64,000 nt of DNA from Lysobacter changpingensis (GCF_017308985.1 NZ_JADWPE010000003.1:372001-436000); one strand, 5' to 3'. Positions 45,898 to 55,832 are shown, counted from the stretch's first letter. Notes: generated by a model not told the origin, from the letters alone. Program-made: numbers and translations.

Positions 45898-46967
45898 ACG
45901 ACACGACGGAGGATACCTTTCCGCCGGCCGACCCGAAGGCGGAGTTCGAGCGGCAGTGCCGGGAGCTGAATGAGCGGCGTGATTTTGTGGCGTTGCCCGG
46001 GATTCGTTTCGCCATGCATCCCGATGACCTGTGGTTCTGTGACGATGTGTCGGACGAGCGCTACTTCAACGAGCGGTTCATCGAGCCTCGCATGGAGGGG
46101 GATACGGCCTTCCTTGCGCGGCTGGTGGTGGGATGGGGAATCGTATTTCCTCTGGTTGGTGTTCTGATATTGGCTCCGCTGTTTGGCGAGTACGAAGGGA
46201 TCAAGAACGGTGTGCAAAGGGACATTACCGATATGTTCTGGCTTCTGCTTTGGTGTACTCCGTTCTTCCTTGGTTCCTGGCTCTTCCTCTGGTTGGCTTC
46301 GGGTGCTGGAAACAAAGGCGGCGGCGTACGCTTCAACCGTCGGGCACAACTGGTGCATGTGGCGTTTAATGATGAAGTCATACATCTGCGCTGGCGCGAT
46401 GTACGGCCGTTCATGGAACTTGGGTCCCATTACGGGATACGGCTTTGTTTCCCAATCCCGTACGACCAGCACGCGGGAAGGGATGCGCTCTGGCTGACTC
46501 GCACCTATCGCGGGCGCCCATACGAGCTGCGCGCCGCTTTCGACACCATCGATTCAGCCACGTTCGGACGTGCCTTAGAGCGCATTGAATTCATCCGCCG
46601 CTACATGGAGCACGGCCTGGAAGCGATCCAGCCGCATCCCGAAGCCGTGGCAGCTGGCCGCGTACGCAAGCCAAGCGGCTTTGTCGCCGACGACCGAAGC
46701 CGGCTACGCAAGGCATTCTCACTCGGCCACTGGGCCTACATGCTGGCGCTCGGCCCCTGGGTGGACCGCTGGATCCAGCGCAAGGCCGACGCCTACCAAT
46801 GGCCCGAAGAAATCGAACGCCTGTGCGCTCCCGATGCGGACCTGTCGGGCTACGACACCACACCGGTGAAATCCCGCACCGACGTGTACTACGTCTATCG
46901 CGGGATGGATCAGGGCATCGTCTTCGTCGACGCCAACGGCAAGCCTGTGCATGGCGTGCGCCGCTGA
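45894..46967 (+). CDS. Putative membrane immunity protein, copy 2
   Basis: A 357-residue paralogue of copy 1, also starting GTG inside the preceding stop (GTGA). Residues 1-75 and the last ~120 are almost the same as copy 1. The central part, two TM helices and the following RRAQLVHVAFNDEVIHLRW to PYDQHAGRDALWL region, differs strongly and is 10 residues longer. This pattern fits selection for a changed specificity in the membrane part, or gene conversion at the ends. Confidence 0.7.
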   Translation: MNDTTEDTFPPADPKAEFERQCRELNERRDFVALPGIRFAMHPDDLWFCDDVSDERYFNERFIEPRMEGDTAFLARLVVGWGIVFPLVGVLILAPLFGEYEGIKNGVQRDITDMFWLLLWCTPFFLGSWLFLWLASGAGNKGGGVRFNRRAQLVHVAFNDEVIHLRWRDVRPFMELGSHYGIRLCFPIPYDQHAGRDALWLTRTYRGRPYELRAAFDTIDSATFGRALERIEFIRRYMEHGLEAIQPHPEAVAAGRVRKPSGFVADDRSRLRKAFSLGHWAYMLALGPWVDRWIQRKADAYQWPEEIERLCAPDADLSGYDTTPVKSRTDVYYVYRGMDQGIVFVDANGKPVHGVRR

Positions 46968-46986
46968 GATCGGAGGTCAACACGTC

Positions 46987-47169
46987 ACTCGGCGAGCGTT
47001 GAGACGCACTGAAGGCCGGCCGTAGCTGGTCCAGCGGTCGTCTTAGGAGCCCCGCAGCTCCAACCAGCTTCAGCTCATCAACGTAAGTCACTGATTGAGA
47101 AGAAGTCGCACCCAGTGATACTCCGGTGCGGTTCCATCGGCCCGACGCCCGGGCTTGCCCGCGGCGATG
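46987..47169. repeat. Right copy of island-flanking direct repeat
   Basis: This copy matches 42234-42405 over GGCGAGCG-TTGAGACGCACT, CCAGCGGTCG and CCGGTGCGG...CGACGCCCG with scattered differences. It ends at the lexA promoter. The GGCGAGCGTTGA start resembles the end of the PEP-mutase gene. A TTGAGA/GATACT pair (47095-47122) within it could be a second promoter. Confidence 0.75.
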
Positions 47170-47190
47170 AAGGTAAATAGATTTTTACCT
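47155..47190 (+). promoter_or_regulatory. lexA promoter with overlapping LexA-type operator
   Basis: TTGCCC (47155-47160), a 17-bp spacer and TAGATT (47178-47183) form the promoter. The perfect arms AGGTAAA (47171-47177) and TTTACCT (47184-47190) enclose exactly the TAGATT -10. The lexA start is 18 bp further on. The dyad differs from the enterobacterial CTGT-N8-ACAG box. Confidence 0.7.
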
Positions 47191-47207
47191 CAGCCAGGCC
47201 CGTACCG

Positions 47208-47828
47208 ATGTCCGACCTCACCGCCCGCCAGGCGCAGATCCTCGCCTTCATCCAGGATCACACCGACGCCGAAGGCTTGCCGCCGACGTTGCAGCAGATC
47301 GCCGATGCGTTCGGCTTCCGCCAGGCCTGTGCGGCGCACAAGCACGTCAAGCGGCTGGAACAGGCCGGCCGTCTGCAGGTGCGGCCGAACCAGGCGCGCG
47401 GAATCCGGTTGGCCTCGCGCGGGCCGAAATCCCGGCGCGACGACGATCGCCTGACCCTCGCCGTCCTCGGCCGGGTTGCCGCCGGTGCGCCCATCGGCGC
47501 CGATGCCGGCGTCGAACGCGAGGTGCACATCGATCGCGCGCTGTTCTCCACCACGCCCGATTACCTGTTGCGCGTGCAGGGCGATTCGATGCGCGGGGAA
47601 GGCATCTTCGACGGCGACCTCGTCGCGGTGAAACGCACGCGCGATGCCCGCGACGGGCAGATCGTGATCGCGCGCATCGACGATGAGATCACCATCAAGC
47701 GCCTGGAACGCTCGGCGCGCGGCATCCGCCTGCTGCCGCGCAATCCCGATTACCCGCCCATCGACGTCCCGCCCGGCAGCGATTTCGCCATCGAAGGGCT
47801 CTACTGCGGCCTGGTCCGCACCGACTGA
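47208..47828 (+). CDS. lexA: LexA-family SOS repressor of the mutasome operon
   Basis: A 206-residue repressor. The N-terminal winged helix (PPTLQQIADAFGFRQACAAH) is followed by the S24 autoprotease domain: cleavage site Ala92-Gly93 in RVAAGAPIG, Ser127 in GDSM and Lys164 in ITIKRL, spaced as in E. coli LexA. The HTH lacks the usual FRSPNAA and has FRQACAAHKH, consistent with a different operator. It heads lexA-imuA-imuB-dnaE2; families with this cassette often have a second LexA (LexA2). Confidence 0.95.
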   Translation: MSDLTARQAQILAFIQDHTDAEGLPPTLQQIADAFGFRQACAAHKHVKRLEQAGRLQVRPNQARGIRLASRGPKSRRDDDRLTLAVLGRVAAGAPIGADAGVEREVHIDRALFSTTPDYLLRVQGDSMRGEGIFDGDLVAVKRTRDARDGQIVIARIDDEITIKRLERSARGIRLLPRNPDYPPIDVPPGSDFAIEGLYCGLVRTD

Positions 47829-48469
47829 TGGCTGCGCACGTCGTCCCCCTGGAATCGCTGCTGTCCGCGCGCACCGTCTGGCGCGCCGGGCGCCAGGCCG
47901 CGCCGGCGCCATTGGGCGAATCCACCGGCTTCGCCGCGCTCGATGCACTGCTGCCGCACGGCGGCTGGCCGCAGGGCGCGCTGAGCGAACTGCTGATTCC
48001 GGTCGAAGGCGTCGGCGAACTCACCCTGCTGGTGCCGACGATCGCACGCATGACGCAGGCCGGACGGCTGGTCGCGCTGATCGCTCCGCCGTTCTGCCCG
48101 TACGCGCCGGCGTGGCAACGCGCGGGCGTGGATCTGCGTTATCTGGAAATCGTCGACACGAACGCGCAGGCCGGTTCGAAGGGCGCGTTGTGGGCATTCG
48201 AGCAATGCCTGCGCAGCGCCGCGTTTTCGGCGGTGCTGGGTTGGCCGTCGAATGCCGACAGCCCGGCGCTGCGGCGACTGCAAGTGGCCGCCGACACCGG
48301 CGAGTGCCTCGGCTTCGCCGTGCGCGACAGCCGGCACGCCGACAATCCCTCCCCTGCCGCGCTGCGCATCGAGCGCGTGCAGGCCGACTGGCGCATCCGC
48401 AAATGCCGCGGTGGCCAGGTGCCTTCGCAAGGATTCGCGCCCCCCTCGCATCACGCCCTGCCGGGCTGA
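47828..48469 (+). CDS. imuA: Translesion synthesis accessory protein ImuA
   Basis: A 213-residue RecA-like accessory factor of the ImuA-ImuB-DnaE2 mutasome. The family pattern is TGFAALDALLPHGGWPQGAL, SELLIPVEGVGELTLL and IAPPFCPYAPAWQRAGVDLR. No classical Walker A is present, as usual in ImuA. The ATG shares one base with the lexA stop, so translation is coupled. Confidence 0.93.
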   Translation: MAAHVVPLESLLSARTVWRAGRQAAPAPLGESTGFAALDALLPHGGWPQGALSELLIPVEGVGELTLLVPTIARMTQAGRLVALIAPPFCPYAPAWQRAGVDLRYLEIVDTNAQAGSKGALWAFEQCLRSAAFSAVLGWPSNADSPALRRLQVAADTGECLGFAVRDSRHADNPSPAALRIERVQADWRIRKCRGGQVPSQGFAPPSHHALPG

Positions 48470-48478
48470 GGCCGCGCC

Positions 48479-49933
48479 ATGCTCTGGGCCTGCATCCGCC
48501 TGCCGCATCTGGCGCTCGACGCCGTCCTTCGCGACGTCGAAGACCCCGCGCGTCCGCTCGCGCTGGTCACCGGCCCCGCGCAATTGCGCACGCTGCTTGC
48601 GGTCAACGCGGCGGCGTCCGAAGCCGGGCTTCGCCCCGGCATGCGCCTGACTGCCGCCCATGCGGTGTGCGCGCAAACCGCGCTGCACGATCACGAACCC
48701 GAGCGCGATGCCCGCGCGCACCGCTTCCTCGCCGCGTGGGCGTACCGGCACAGCTCGCTGGTGAGCGCGCAATGGCCGGGCGCGATCGTGCTGGAAGCCA
48801 GCGCGAGCTTCCGCCTCTTCGGTCCATGGCCGCAGCTGGAAGCGAAACTGCGCCGCGAACTCGAGGCGCTCGGCTACCAGCACCGCATTGCGCTCGCGCC
48901 GACGCCGCGCGCGGCGCAGGTATTCGCCGGCCTGCGCGACGGCTATGCGCTGCACGATCGCGATGCGCTCGCGCCGACGCTGGATCGGGTGCCGATCCGC
49001 CGCGCCGCATTGCCCGACGACGCCGGCACGCGCCTGCACCGCATGGGCATCCGTTCGCTGAAGGACCTGCGCGAGTTGCCACGCGACGGCATCCGGCGCC
49101 GCTTCGGCCTGCCGCTGCTCGATCACCTCGACCGCCTCTACGGCATCGCCGACGATCCGCTCGACTGCTACCAGCCGCCCGATCATTTCGATTCGCGCGT
49201 CGAGCTGGGCTACGAGGTCGAAAGCCACCAGGCGTTGCTGTTCCCGCTGCGCCGCCTCGTGAACGACCTCGCCGTGTACCTGTCCGCGCGCGACGGCGGC
49301 GTGCAGCGGTTCGTGATCCGTCTCGAACACGAGGTGCTGAAGCGCGAAGCCGGCGTACGCGAGAAGAGCCACACCGATGTCGCCGTCGGCATGCTCGCCG
49401 CCGAACGCGACGCGACGCTGCTGATGGACATCGCGCGCAACCGGCTGGAACAGGCGTCGATCGACAAACCCGTCGTCGGCCTGCGCCTGCTCGCGCGCGA
49501 ACTGCCGCCGTTCGTGCCGGCCGCGCGCGACCTGTTCGACACGCGCCCCTCGCAGGCGATGCCGTGGCCGCAGTTGCGCGAACGCCTGCGCGCGCGACTG
49601 GGCGATGATGCGGTCTACCGCATCGCGCCGACGGGGGATCCGCGACCCGAACGTGCGTGGCGCGTCGCCGGCGTGGAGGACGACAGCGTCTGCGTCACTC
49701 CTGCGCCTGAACGCCCGCCCCGCCCCACATGGCTGCTGCCGCAACCGGTGCCGCTGCGCCAGAGCGGGTTGCGCATCGTTTCCGGCCCGGAACGCCTGGA
49801 AAGCGGCTGGTGGGACGACGGCGACGTGCGACGCGATTACTACGTGCTGGAAACTCCGCAGGGCCAGCGCGCCTGGGCATTCGCCGCTCCGGGAAAACGC
49901 GGCGAATGGATGCTGCACGGCTGGTTCGCATGA
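48479..49933 (+). CDS. imuB: Y-family polymerase-like protein ImuB
   Basis: A 484-residue Y-family polymerase homologue. [20 protein letters not shown] replaces the catalytic HxDMDAF of active Y-polymerases, and the second acidic pair is missing, so it is a non-catalytic hub linking DnaE2 to the clamp. The finger/palm ([13 protein letters not shown]), HhH-like ([15 protein letters not shown]) and little-finger regions are recognisable. Its stop overlaps the dnaE2 start (ATGA). Confidence 0.94.
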   Translation: MLWACIRLPHLALDAVLRDVEDPARPLALVTGPAQLRTLLAVNAAASEAGLRPGMRLTAAHAVCAQTALHDHEPERDARAHRFLAAWAYRHSSLVSAQWPGAIVLEASASFRLFGPWPQLEAKLRRELEALGYQHRIALAPTPRAAQVFAGLRDGYALHDRDALAPTLDRVPIRRAALPDDAGTRLHRMGIRSLKDLRELPRDGIRRRFGLPLLDHLDRLYGIADDPLDCYQPPDHFDSRVELGYEVESHQALLFPLRRLVNDLAVYLSARDGGVQRFVIRLEHEVLKREAGVREKSHTDVAVGMLAAERDATLLMDIARNRLEQASIDKPVVGLRLLARELPPFVPAARDLFDTRPSQAMPWPQLRERLRARLGDDAVYRIAPTGDPRPERAWRVAGVEDDSVCVTPAPERPPRPTWLLPQPVPLRQSGLRIVSGPERLESGWWDDGDVRRDYYVLETPQGQRAWAFAAPGKRGEWMLHGWFA

Positions 49934-52900
49934 GCTGGGACGACGCCATCGGTGGCGTGGACCGCGAGACGCCCGGCGATCACATCCCGCGCGCGTTGCA
50001 GGTCAGCCTGCGTCTTCGCAACGCGGCCAACGACGATCGCCTGGACGATGACGCCCCGGCCTACGCGGAACTGCATTGCCTCTCGGATTTCAGCTTCCTG
50101 CGCGGCGCGGCGAGCGCGGAGGCGTTGTTCGCGCGTGCCCGGCTGTGCGGCTACCAAGCGCTGGCGATCACCGACGAATGTTCGCTGGCGGGCATCGTGC
50201 GCGCGCTGGAAGCCTCGCGGGCCACCGGGCTCCGGCTCATCGTGGGCAGCGAATTCCGCCTCGTCGATGGCACGCGTTTCGTATTGCTGGTCGAAAACGC
50301 CACGGGTTACACGCGCCTGTGCGAACTGATCACGCGCGGTCGCCGTGCCGCGAGCAAAGGCACGTACCGGCTCGATCGCGCCGACGTCGAATCCATCTTC
50401 GCCAACGCCACACCGGGCGTGTTCGCGCTTTGGTTGCCGGAGGTTTCGCCCGAAAGCGAAGCCGACGACGGCCCCGGCCGCTGGCTGCGCAACGTGTTCG
50501 GCGAACGCGCATGCCTCGCGGTGGAACTGCATCGCGAACAGGACGACGACGCACGCCTGCAGACGTTGCGTTCGCTGTCGTCGTCGCTGGGCATGACTGC
50601 CGTCGCGTGCGGCGACGTGCACATGGCCTGGCGCAGCCAGCGCATGCTGCAGGACACGATGACCGCGATCCGCCACAATCTTTCCTTGAGCGAATGCGGC
50701 GCGCACCTGTTCCGCAATGGCGAACGCCACCTTCGCGCGCGCGCGACGCTGGGCAACATCTATCCGCACGAACTGTTGCAGGCGTCGGTCGAACTGGCGG
50801 CGCGCTGCACCTTCGACCTCGACAAGGGATTGCCCTACGACTACCCGAAGGAACTCGTGCCCGAGGGCGAAACGCCGAGTTCGCACCTTCGCAAGCTGAC
50901 GCTGGCCGGCATGCGCAGACGCTGGCCCGGTGGCGCGCCCGCCAAGGTCGCCGAGCAGATCGAAAAAGAACTGGAACTGATCGCCTTCAAGAAGTACGAA
51001 GCGTTCTTCCTGACCGTCGAGGACATCGTCCGCTTCGCCAACAGCCGGAACATCCTCTGCCAGGGGCGCGGATCTTCGGCCAATTCGGCGGTGTGCTACG
51101 CACTGGGCATCACCGCGGTGAATCCCGACGAAAGCCGCCTGCTGATGGCGCGGTTCATTTCGGAGGAACGCGACGAGCCGCCCGACATCGACGTGGATTT
51201 CGAGCACGAACGCCGCGAGGAAGTGCTGCAGTACGTCTACGCGAAGTACGGTCGCGATCGCGCCGCGCTGGCCGCCACGGTGATCCGCTATCGCGGCAAG
51301 AGCGCGGTGCGCGACGTCGCGAAAGCCTTCGGCCTGCCGCCGGACCAGATCGCGCTGCTGGCCAGTTGTTACGGCTGGGGCAACGCCGGCACCGAGATGG
51401 AACAGCGCCTGACCGAAGCCGGTTTCGATCCGGACAACCCGCTGATCCGCCGCGTGCTGAAAGTCACCGGACAACTGGAAAACCACCCGCGCCATCTTTC
51501 GCAGCACGTCGGCGGCTTCGTCATTTCCGAAGCGCCGCTGTCCACCGTCGTTCCCGTGGAGAACGCGGCCATGGACGACCGCACCATCATCCAGTGGGAC
51601 AAGGACGATCTGGAAACGATGAAGCTGCTCAAGGTCGACTGCCTCGCACTGGGCATGCTGACCTGCATCCGCAAGGCGATCGCGCTGGTGGAGAAGCATC
51701 GCGGCCGCACGCTCGACATCGCCACGATCCCACCCGACGACAAGCCCACCTACGCGATGATCCAGCGCGCCGACACCGTGGGCGTGTTCCAGATCGAATC
51801 GCGCGCGCAGATGACGATGCTGCCGCGCCTGAAGCCGGAGAAGTTCTACGACCTCGTCATCGAGGTGGCGATCGTGCGGCCCGGTCCGATCCAGGGCGGC
51901 ATGGTGCATCCCTACCTCAAGCGGCGGATGAAACAGGAACAGGTGGACTATCCCTCGCCCGAGCTGGAGGAAATCCTCAAGCCCACGCTCGGCGTCCCGC
52001 TGTTCCAGGAACAGGTGATGGAACTGGTCATCGCGGCGGCGGACTACTCGCCCGGCGAAGCGGACAAGCTGCGGCGTTCGATGGCCGCCTGGGGCGTGGA
52101 CGGCGACATGGAACCGCATCGGCAGCTGATCCGCGAGCGCATGCTCGCCAACCACTACAAGCCCGAGTTCATCGACCAGATCTTCGAACAGATCAAGGGT
52201 TTCGGTTCGTACGGTTTCCCGCAGAGCCACGCCGCGTCGTTCGCCAAACTCGTCTACGTGAGCTGCTGGCTCAAGCGGCACGAACCGGCGGCGTTCGCGT
52301 GCGCGCTGCTGAATTCGCAGCCGATGGGTTTCTATTCGCCCAGCCAGATCGTGCAGGATGCGCGCCGCGGCGCGCCAAAACGCGCGGCGGACGAATTCGC
52401 CAATGAAGCCGAACGCACGCTCGCGATGCGCGAAGCCGTGGACGTGTTGCCGGTGGACGTGATGCACAGCGACTGGGACTGCACGCTGGTCGGCGGCGAT
52501 GCGCGCACGCAGCCGGCGATCCGTCTGGGCCTGCGTGAAGTGAAGGGGCTGTCCGAAGCCACCGCGAATGCGATCGTCGCCGCGCGTGCGCGTCGCGCGT
52601 TCGCCGATCTGCAGGACCTGCGCCTGCGCGCCGGACTGGACGAAAAGATTTGCAAGGCGCTCGCCGAAGCCGATGCGCTGCGAAGCCTGGTCGGCCATCG
52701 TCATCAGGCGCGCTGGTCGGTCGCCGGACTGGAACGCCGCCGCCCGCTGCTGCCCGGCAGTCCGGAGGAAGACGGCATCGCCCTGCCCGCGCCACGCATC
52801 GGCGAGGAAATCCTGTCCGATTACCGCGCCACCGGGCTCAGTCTGTCGTCGCATCCGATGGCGCTGCTGCGACCGCAGCTGGATGCGCGCCGCATCAAGG

Positions 52901-53214
52901 GTTCGCGCGACCTGCGCGAAACGCGCCACGGCCGCGGCGTGCACGTCGCCGGGCTGGTCACGCAGCGGCAGCGCCCGGCCACCGCGAAGGGAACGATCTT
53001 CGTCACGCTGGAAGACGAGCACGGAATGATCAACGTGATCGTCTGGCCCGACCTCGCCGCGCGCCAGCGCAAGCCGCTGCTGGATTCCACACTGCTGGCC
53101 GTGCGCGGTCGCTGGGAACGCGTGGACGGCGTGGAACACCTCATCGCCGGCCAGCTGACCGATCTGAGCGGACTGCTGGGTGAATTGCAATCGCCGTCGC
53201 GGGATTTCCGTTAG
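49930..53214 (+). CDS. dnaE2: Error-prone DNA polymerase DnaE2 (ImuC)
   Basis: A 1,094-residue C-family polymerase that does SOS-induced mutagenic translesion synthesis. The N-terminal PHP domain ([20 protein letters not shown]) is followed by the polymerase core with [19 protein letters not shown], the catalytic [16 protein letters not shown] and [20 protein letters not shown]. HhH and OB-fold regions lie C-terminal ([20 protein letters not shown]). The ATG at 49930 overlaps the imuB stop (ATGA). It is co-regulated with lexA. Confidence 0.97.
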   Translation: MSWDDAIGGVDRETPGDHIPRALQVSLRLRNAANDDRLDDDAPAYAELHCLSDFSFLRGAASAEALFARARLCGYQALAITDECSLAGIVRALEASRATGLRLIVGSEFRLVDGTRFVLLVENATGYTRLCELITRGRRAASKGTYRLDRADVESIFANATPGVFALWLPEVSPESEADDGPGRWLRNVFGERACLAVELHREQDDDARLQTLRSLSSSLGMTAVACGDVHMAWRSQRMLQDTMTAIRHNLSLSECGAHLFRNGERHLRARATLGNIYPHELLQASVELAARCTFDLDKGLPYDYPKELVPEGETPSSHLRKLTLAGMRRRWPGGAPAKVAEQIEKELELIAFKKYEAFFLTVEDIVRFANSRNILCQGRGSSANSAVCYALGITAVNPDESRLLMARFISEERDEPPDIDVDFEHERREEVLQYVYAKYGRDRAALAATVIRYRGKSAVRDVAKAFGLPPDQIALLASCYGWGNAGTEMEQRLTEAGFDPDNPLIRRVLKVTGQLENHPRHLSQHVGGFVISEAPLSTVVPVENAAMDDRTIIQWDKDDLETMKLLKVDCLALGMLTCIRKAIALVEKHRGRTLDIATIPPDDKPTYAMIQRADTVGVFQIESRAQMTMLPRLKPEKFYDLVIEVAIVRPGPIQGGMVHPYLKRRMKQEQVDYPSPELEEILKPTLGVPLFQEQVMELVIAAADYSPGEADKLRRSMAAWGVDGDMEPHRQLIRERMLANHYKPEFIDQIFEQIKGFGSYGFPQSHAASFAKLVYVSCWLKRHEPAAFACALLNSQPMGFYSPSQIVQDARRGAPKRAADEFANEAERTLAMREAVDVLPVDVMHSDWDCTLVGGDARTQPAIRLGLREVKGLSEATANAIVAARARRAFADLQDLRLRAGLDEKICKALAEADALRSLVGHRHQARWSVAGLERRRPLLPGSPEEDGIALPAPRIGEEILSDYRATGLSLSSHPMALLRPQLDARRIKGSRDLRETRHGRGVHVAGLVTQRQRPATAKGTIFVTLEDEHGMINVIVWPDLAARQRKPLLDSTLLAVRGRWERVDGVEHLIAGQLTDLSGLLGELQSPSRDFR

Positions 53215-53286
53215 CGAGCCATCGCGATGACGTCATGCGGATGACCGGTCGGGCGCGCTTCCGACGTGACATCCGACAGCGGCCCG

Positions 53287-53742
53287 ATGGAACGCGCCGG
53301 CATTCCCCCGCAGGCGAGGCTGGCCGTGGACGCACCCCGCTATTTCGTGACCTACCGGCACCCGCACGACGGCGCGACGACCACGCGCGTGTTCGGGCGC
53401 TTCCCCGACGCGCCCCTGGCCGAACGCATCGCCCGCGCACAACTGGGCGAGGCCGGCTGCGACGTGCACGAGGTGCGCGCGGAAACGCCGACCGAAGCGC
53501 TGCACCACCGCGTCTCGCGCTTCGTCACGCGCACGCTGCGCATCGCGTTGGCGACGGGCCTGGGCCTGCTGGCCTATCACGCGCTGTTCCTTCGCGCCGG
53601 CCCGCGCATCAGCGACGTCCCACTGGGCCGCCTCACGCTGGGCATGCTGCTGACCTTCGGCTTCCACGGCGTGCTGATGATCGCGGCGCTGGTGTTCTGC
53701 TGGGACATCGCGTTCGGCGGGGGGCCGTATCACGGGCGGTGA
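53287..53742 (+). CDS. Small membrane protein, unknown
   Basis: A 151-residue protein with a soluble N-terminus (PRYFVTYRHPHDGATTTRVF, GRFPDAPLAERIARAQLGEA) and two TM helices (about 84-103 and 117-140). I do not recognise the family. The GTG at 53266 would add seven residues; the ATG at 53287 is shown. It may be the last gene of the mutasome transcript or separate. Confidence 0.6.
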   Translation: MERAGIPPQARLAVDAPRYFVTYRHPHDGATTTRVFGRFPDAPLAERIARAQLGEAGCDVHEVRAETPTEALHHRVSRFVTRTLRIALATGLGLLAYHALFLRAGPRISDVPLGRLTLGMLLTFGFHGVLMIAALVFCWDIAFGGGPYHGR

Positions 53743-53766
53743 AAGCCCACCCGATCGCAGTGCAGG

Positions 53767-53803
53767 CTCCCTCCCCTGCGCGAAGGGGAGGTTGGGGAGG
53801 GGG
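53767..53803. repeat. CTCCCCT/AGGGGAG intergenic hairpin
   Basis: CTCCCCT-GCGCGA-AGGGGAG followed by GTTGGGGAGGGG, a repeat type scattered in intergenic DNA of Xanthomonads. Confidence 0.6.
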
Positions 53804-53899
53804 GACGAGCACAGCGCCGCATCGCCCGGCGCGAAGCGACCGCTCAACGCCGCAATGCCGCCTTACAATGCCCGACCCTTCCCCGCACGCGGACACCCG

Positions 53900-54685
53900 A
53901 TGGAACTCGCCACCGACACGATCGCCCTCCTCATGGCGGTCGCCTTCGTGGCCGGTCTCATCGACGCCATCGCGGGCGGCGGCGGATTGCTGACCATCCC
54001 GGCCCTGATGGCAGCCGGCCTCCCGCCCGTCAACGCCATCGCCACCAACAAACTGCAAAGCAGCTTCGGCACCGCGAGCGCGGTCCTCGCTTTCGCCCGC
54101 AAGGGGCGCATCGATTTCCGCCGGTTCCTGAAACCCGCCCTCGGCGCCTTCCTCGGTTCCGCGCTCGGCGCGTGGACGTTGCAGCGATTGAACCCGGCGT
54201 TCCTGTCGGGCCTGATTCCCATGCTGCTGATCCTGATGGTCATCTACTTCCTGTTCGCACCGAAAGCGAGCGAGGAAGACCGCCAGGGCCGCCTCGGCTC
54301 CGTCGCGTTGCTGGCGATCGTCTCGGCGATCGGTTTCTACGACGGCTTCTTCGGCCCGGGCACGGGCTCGTTCCTGACCACCGCGCTGGTCGCGCTGTTC
54401 GGCCTCGGCCTGGTCTCGGCCACCGCGCACACCAAGTTCCTCAACCTGTCGAGCAACATCGCCGCGCTGATCACGCTGATCATCGGCGGCCACGTGCTGT
54501 GGACCGTCGGCCTGCTGATGGCCGCCTCCAGCATCGCCGGCGGCCAGCTCGGCGCGCACCTGGCGATGCGCGTCGGCGGCAAGGTCATCCGCCCGCTGCT
54601 GGTCACGATGTCGCTGCTGCTGACGGCGAAGCTGCTGTCGGACCCGGCGAATCCGCTGCGGGTGTTCGTGATGGCGCATGCCTGA
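53900..54685 (+). CDS. TauE/SafE-family sulfite/anion exporter
   Basis: A 261-residue, multi-helix permease. The two internal repeats are seen in GLIDAIAGGGGLLTIPALMA, ATNKLQSSFGTASAVLAF and GFYDGFFGPGTGSFLTTALV, TKFLNLSSNIAALITLI. Members export sulfite, sulfonate or organic acids; the substrate here is unknown. ATG at 53900. A fragment of a close copy of its 3' end is 1 kb downstream. Confidence 0.92.
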   Translation: MELATDTIALLMAVAFVAGLIDAIAGGGGLLTIPALMAAGLPPVNAIATNKLQSSFGTASAVLAFARKGRIDFRRFLKPALGAFLGSALGAWTLQRLNPAFLSGLIPMLLILMVIYFLFAPKASEEDRQGRLGSVALLAIVSAIGFYDGFFGPGTGSFLTTALVALFGLGLVSATAHTKFLNLSSNIAALITLIIGGHVLWTVGLLMAASSIAGGQLGAHLAMRVGGKVIRPLLVTMSLLLTAKLLSDPANPLRVFVMAHA

Positions 54686-55092
54686 GGGTTGAACGGCTCC
54701 AACGCTTTCCCGGCTGTACCTGCGAGCCTTCGACTCGTGCGCGATATCGGCAGGTCGCCGCGAGACCTTCCGCCGAAGGCACCACGGAATCGCGTCGGAC
54801 AAAAGGCGTAAATTCTTCCGACACTTTCAGACATTTCTCATGGTTCGAAAGGGGGTGGCTCGCCCACCATTTGCATCATCGAGAGCCCTGACGCCACAGG
54901 CCGGACGTTGATCCGCCAAGGCGGCCACCAAGGGTGGTCGCGGTCGCGCCCGTTGCGATCGCAACGCGTGCGCGCCATCAAGCCGCATGCGTTTCGTCAT
55001 CGAACAAGCCATCTGCCGCGACGAACGCACCGTCGCGACGGCGACGCTTGTCCGTGGCTCTCGCATCGCTCCCCAAACCAGGAAGTTGCACC
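54686..55092. other. 407-bp gene-free stretch
   Basis: No coding region found. It should contain the promoter of the small lipoprotein gene at 55093. No recognised repeat, RNA or terminator. Confidence 0.5.
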
Positions 55093-55479
55093 ATGAAAAA
55101 GCTGTACTTCGTCGCGCTCGCGGCCTGCCTTCTCAGCGCCTGCGCCAGCGTCGGCAATGTCGCGCTGAAGAACGAGACCTCCGAGACGATCTCCACAAAG
55201 ATCACCAAGGGGCAGACCACGCAGGCGGACGTCCGCGCGCTCCTCGGCTCGCCCGATTCGACGAACTTCACCGACAGCGGTAACCAGATCTGGCGCTATT
55301 CGCGTAGCGAGTCCAAGGCGATGGGCCGCAACTTCATTCCGTACGCCAACCTTTTCAGCTCCGGCGCGAACGTGGAATCGAAGGAACTGGTGATCTTCTT
55401 CGACAAGGACGGCGTCGTGCAGAACTACTCGATGGAGCAGAGCAAGTCGCAGGTCAAGCAGGGCATCCTGCGCCAGTAA
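55093..55479 (+). CDS. SmpA/OmlA-like small lipoprotein
   Basis: A 128-residue lipoprotein (lipobox LLSAC, Cys18) with a BamE/SmpA-like fold: ISTKITKGQTTQADVRALLG, SPDSTNF, NQIWRYSRS and ELVIFFDKDGVVQNYSMEQS. The spacing resembles BamE but the bamE proper is at 13.9 kb, so this is a paralogue. AGGAAG precedes the ATG by 7-8 nt. Function unknown. Confidence 0.85.
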   Translation: MKKLYFVALAACLLSACASVGNVALKNETSETISTKITKGQTTQADVRALLGSPDSTNFTDSGNQIWRYSRSESKAMGRNFIPYANLFSSGANVESKELVIFFDKDGVVQNYSMEQSKSQVKQGILRQ

Positions 55480-55496
55480 CGCGGCATCAAAGCTTC

Positions 55497-55527
55497 GTAG
55501 CCCGGGCATGCGAAACGCACCCGGGCT
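55497..55527. repeat. GTAGCCCGGG-type inverted repeat, copy 1
   Basis: GTAGCCCGGG-CATGCGAAACGCA-CCCGGGC. It matches the copy at 57354 and belongs to a widespread bacterial intergenic repeat type. Confidence 0.7.
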
Positions 55528-55682
55528 CGACTCGACCGCAAGCGTGCAAGCAGGCAAGGCAGTCTGCATTACTGGCACGTCCCACCTGCCCGCCAAGCCC
55601 TTCGCGGTCATTTGCGAAGCACAATCCATCGGTCGCCAGTACGCCGTGCAGTAAATGCAAATGGGTTCCGAGCATCCATGGC

Positions 55683-55814
55683 GCGCACCTGGCGATGCGC
55701 GTCGGCGTCACGGTGATCCGCCCGCTGCTGGTGACGATGTCGCTGCTGCTGACGACGAAGCTGCTGTCGGACCCGGCGAATCCGCTGCGGCTGTTCGTGA
55801 TGGCGCACGCGTGA
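55683..55814 (+). pseudogene. 3' fragment of a TauE/SafE gene
   Basis: 43 codons ending in TGA match the last 43 codons of the permease gene at 54554-54685 with few differences: AHLAMRVG, VIRPLLVTMSLLLT, KLLSDPANPLR, FVMAHA. No upstream permease sequence accompanies it. It is a partial duplication with no start. Confidence 0.9.
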
Positions 55815-55832
55815 GGCGATGCGCCCCGGCAA

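Larger units (their letters stand above)
44190..46967 (+). repeat. Tandem duplication: effector tip plus immunity gene, period 1,377 bp
   Basis: The segment 44190-45560 (last ~110 effector codons and the following gene) is repeated at 45567-46967. The two units match closely at both ends and diverge in the middle of the downstream gene. GTG starts of the downstream genes are 1,377 bp apart. Confidence 0.9.

Noticed and set aside
42533-46967. A complete type VI secretion system
   Set aside because: Only a broken vgrG, an effector fragment and immunity-like genes exist. No tss structural genes are in the window.
49840-53190. A 1,116-codon minus-strand frame antisense to dnaE2
   Set aside because: Same reason: GC-driven open frame without motifs, opposite a well-supported gene.
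54838-54875. A riboswitch in the GGGGGTGGCTCGCCC-type hairpin before the small lipoprotein
   Set aside because: Only a short G-rich hairpin; no recognised riboswitch core and no matching downstream gene.
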